Part shown: piece after piece, positions 62,733-64,000 of the stretch | Position numbering within the stretch: the first letter of the stretch is position 1 | Layout of the letters: each line of letters starts with the position of its first letter | Assembly: GCA_025504975.1 (NCBI GenBank) | Contig: JANUWI010000017.1 | Span: forward strand, 372,001-436,000 | Direction: 5' to 3' | Length of the DNA: 64,000 nucleotides | DNA from: Plenodomus lindquistii | Taxonomy: Eukaryota; Ascomycota; Dothideomycetes; Pleosporales; Leptosphaeriaceae | Made by a program: the position numbers and the translations under genes | The notes under the pieces: model-generated | What the model was told of the DNA's origin: nothing | Databases searched by the model: none | Seen by the model: the letters and a program-made list of their open reading frames with translations, nothing else

Positions 62733-64000
62733 ATGCATTTATTCCGCATATGGACCGTGACGGCTCTAGGCTGCTTGTCGCTGGCTGCGGCTACTGGTCC
62801 CAGTAAACCAGTGGCGTCTTCTATAGCAGCTCTGGTCTCGAAGGACGGAACGTGTGGTGGCTCCAAAGGATACACATGCTCGGGGTCTACCTTCGGGAAA
62901 TGCTGTAACAAGAATGGTGTAAGTAGAGCGCGCTGACCTTCACGATACTCACTAACTCTGATCGTTGTAGTACTGTGGTAGTTCTACTGGATGCTGTGGT
63001 ACTGGATGCAATTCGCGGTTTGGGACTTGCTCATCGTCCACTTCACTCTCATCAAGTTCTTCTTCCTCCCACAGATCGACTTTCGTGGGAATTCGGAGCA
63101 CGCTTTCCACTCGCGTTTCCTCCACCAAAACAAGCACAACCCGCTCGTCTTCCACTCGGCCCTCCACGTCGGCTCGTACGACATCTACCAGCAAAGTCAC
63201 CTCCAACGGACGATGCGGCAAGGGTTTCGGCTTCACTTGCCAGGGATCAAAGTACGGTAGCTGCTGTCGTTCAGACAGCTACTGTGGGAGTGAAGACGAC
63301 GATTGCAGCAAAGGATGCCAGCAAGGCTTCGGAAAGTGTTTTGCTGATGTCACGTCTTCCTCACGGTCTGTAAAATCGACCTCGAAGCCATCTAGGACTT
63401 CCTGCAAGACTAGCACCTTGGTGCGGAAAACAACGAAATCCAAGTCGTCATCAACGACAGCTAAGACATCGTCGAAAGGTTCGTCTGCGAAGCTGTCATC
63501 TACAGTGGCGTCGTCATCTCGGGGTTCGTTTGCGGTCTCAAGCAGTAGTGTAGCGTCCTCGTCTACAGTCGTCCTCTTGTCTTCAAGCCCTTCGCCTGCG
63601 CCCTCGAGCTCGATTATCATCTCATTCAGCAGCGCAGCAGGTTCCAGCTCGACCGTCGAGCTGACGCCTGAGCTGACGCCAACTCCCTCACCTGAGCCTA
63701 CACCCGAGCCCACGCCAACTCCCTCACCTGAGCCTACACCCGAGCCCACGCCAACTCCCTCACCTGAGCCTACACCCGAGCCCACGCCAACTCCCTCACC
63801 TGAGCCAACGCCTGAGCTGACGCCAACTCCCTCACCTGAGCCTACACCCGAGCCCACGCCTGAACCCTCACCTGAACCCACACCTGATCCAATTCCAATA
63901 CCGACTCCTACCCCGTCGCCAACGCCTGTCCCCGGCCCAGTGCCCTGCAACAGCTCACCTCCCGGCAATCTCATCAGGAATCCTGGCTTCGAAACCAACA
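62733..64000 (+). CDS. Secreted chitin-binding (hevein-type) protein, 3' end cut by window edge
   Basis: Exons 62733-62918 and 62971-64000 (intron 52 nt), open to the end of the window. A signal peptide (MHLFRIWTVTALGCLSLAAATG) is followed by two type-1 chitin-binding domains. The first starts at DGTCGGSKGYTCSG and continues with GKCCNKNGYCG rebuilt across the intron; the second starts at NGRCGKGFGFTCQG and ends with CQQGFGKC. They are joined by a Ser/Thr/Arg linker. A long Ser/Thr/Lys-rich region and a Pro/Thr/Glu minisatellite follow. The last visible residues NLIRNPGFETN look like the start of a carbohydrate-binding-type domain. Likely a cell-wall or extracellular protein binding chitin; masking of fungal chitin from host defence is possible but not shown. 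Confidence 0.88.
63661..63890. repeat. 36-bp coding minisatellite (Pro/Thr/Glu repeat)
   Basis: Five or so near-identical 36-bp units reading T-P-T-P-S-P-E-P-T-P-E-P, degenerating at the 3' end, inside the chitin-binding protein gene. All length changes in whole units keep the frame. Confidence 0.9.

Noticed and set aside
1..64000. tRNA, rRNA, CRISPR arrays, transposons, secondary-metabolite cluster
   Set aside because: Scanned for T-loop-like GGTTCRANTC, direct repeat/spacer patterns, terminal repeats, reverse transcriptase/transposase motifs and PKS/NRPS/terpene enzymes; none seen. A tRNAscan-SE and RepeatMasker run would be decisive.

Overview
This is nuclear DNA of a filamentous ascomycete, most likely a member of the Dothideomycetes (Pleosporales-like); the class is inferred from gene content and architecture, not tested. 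Supporting signs are short phase-consistent GT-AG introns (mostly 45-70 nt), dense genes on both strands, C- and CT-rich leaders, and single-copy eukaryotic genes (TIM17, VPS27, HBS1, TFB3, ARG1, URI/BUD27, RRD1). I see no rRNA, tRNA, transposon, CRISPR or prokaryotic feature. Exon joins were made by hand from splice signals, reading frame and family conservation.

Layout: 1-4.5 kb holds a left-truncated glyoxalase I, a Roadblock/LAMTOR2-like protein and a MOSC/ferredoxin-reductase fusion. 5-6.4 kb holds two small mitochondrial-type proteins, each with a perfect TGACGTCA (CRE) palindrome upstream. 7.8-15.4 kb holds a glutathione-dependent formaldehyde-activating enzyme, two alpha/beta hydrolases and a 2-oxoglutarate/Fe(II) oxygenase, separated by gene-poor stretches. 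16.5-23.7 kb holds an RG-rich protein, a 41-residue candidate microprotein, TIM17 and a Mx-type dynamin GTPase with a nuclear-signal-like insert. 25-30.5 kb holds a membrane protein of unknown function, a hydrolase-fold protein lacking the nucleophile serine, and a DXD glycosyltransferase. 31-37.6 kb holds VPS27 (ESCRT-0) and a Doa4-type deubiquitinase head to head. 38-49.7 kb holds ARG1 with a TGACTCA site, a weak orphan ORF, an Ataxin-10/Ctr86 protein with an HMG-box-like insert, URI/BUD27, TFB3 and a MARVEL-like protein. 50-64 kb holds a flavin split-barrel/FNR fusion, an Ala/Pro-rich protein, HBS1, RRD1, a Myb-like protein and a right-truncated secreted chitin-binding protein.

How the genes work together: most are unlinked housekeeping functions. 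The clearest functional neighbours are VPS27 and the Doa4-type protease (sorting and deubiquitination of cargo at the multivesicular body), the two CRE-preceded mitochondrial genes, and more loosely the glutathione-dependent aldehyde enzymes at 0-8.4 kb. No secondary-metabolite cluster is visible. The most interesting items are the CRE-marked gene pair, the HMG-like domain in the Ataxin-10 protein, the serine-less hydrolase, the nuclear-signal insert in the dynamin, and an in-frame retainable intron in HBS1.
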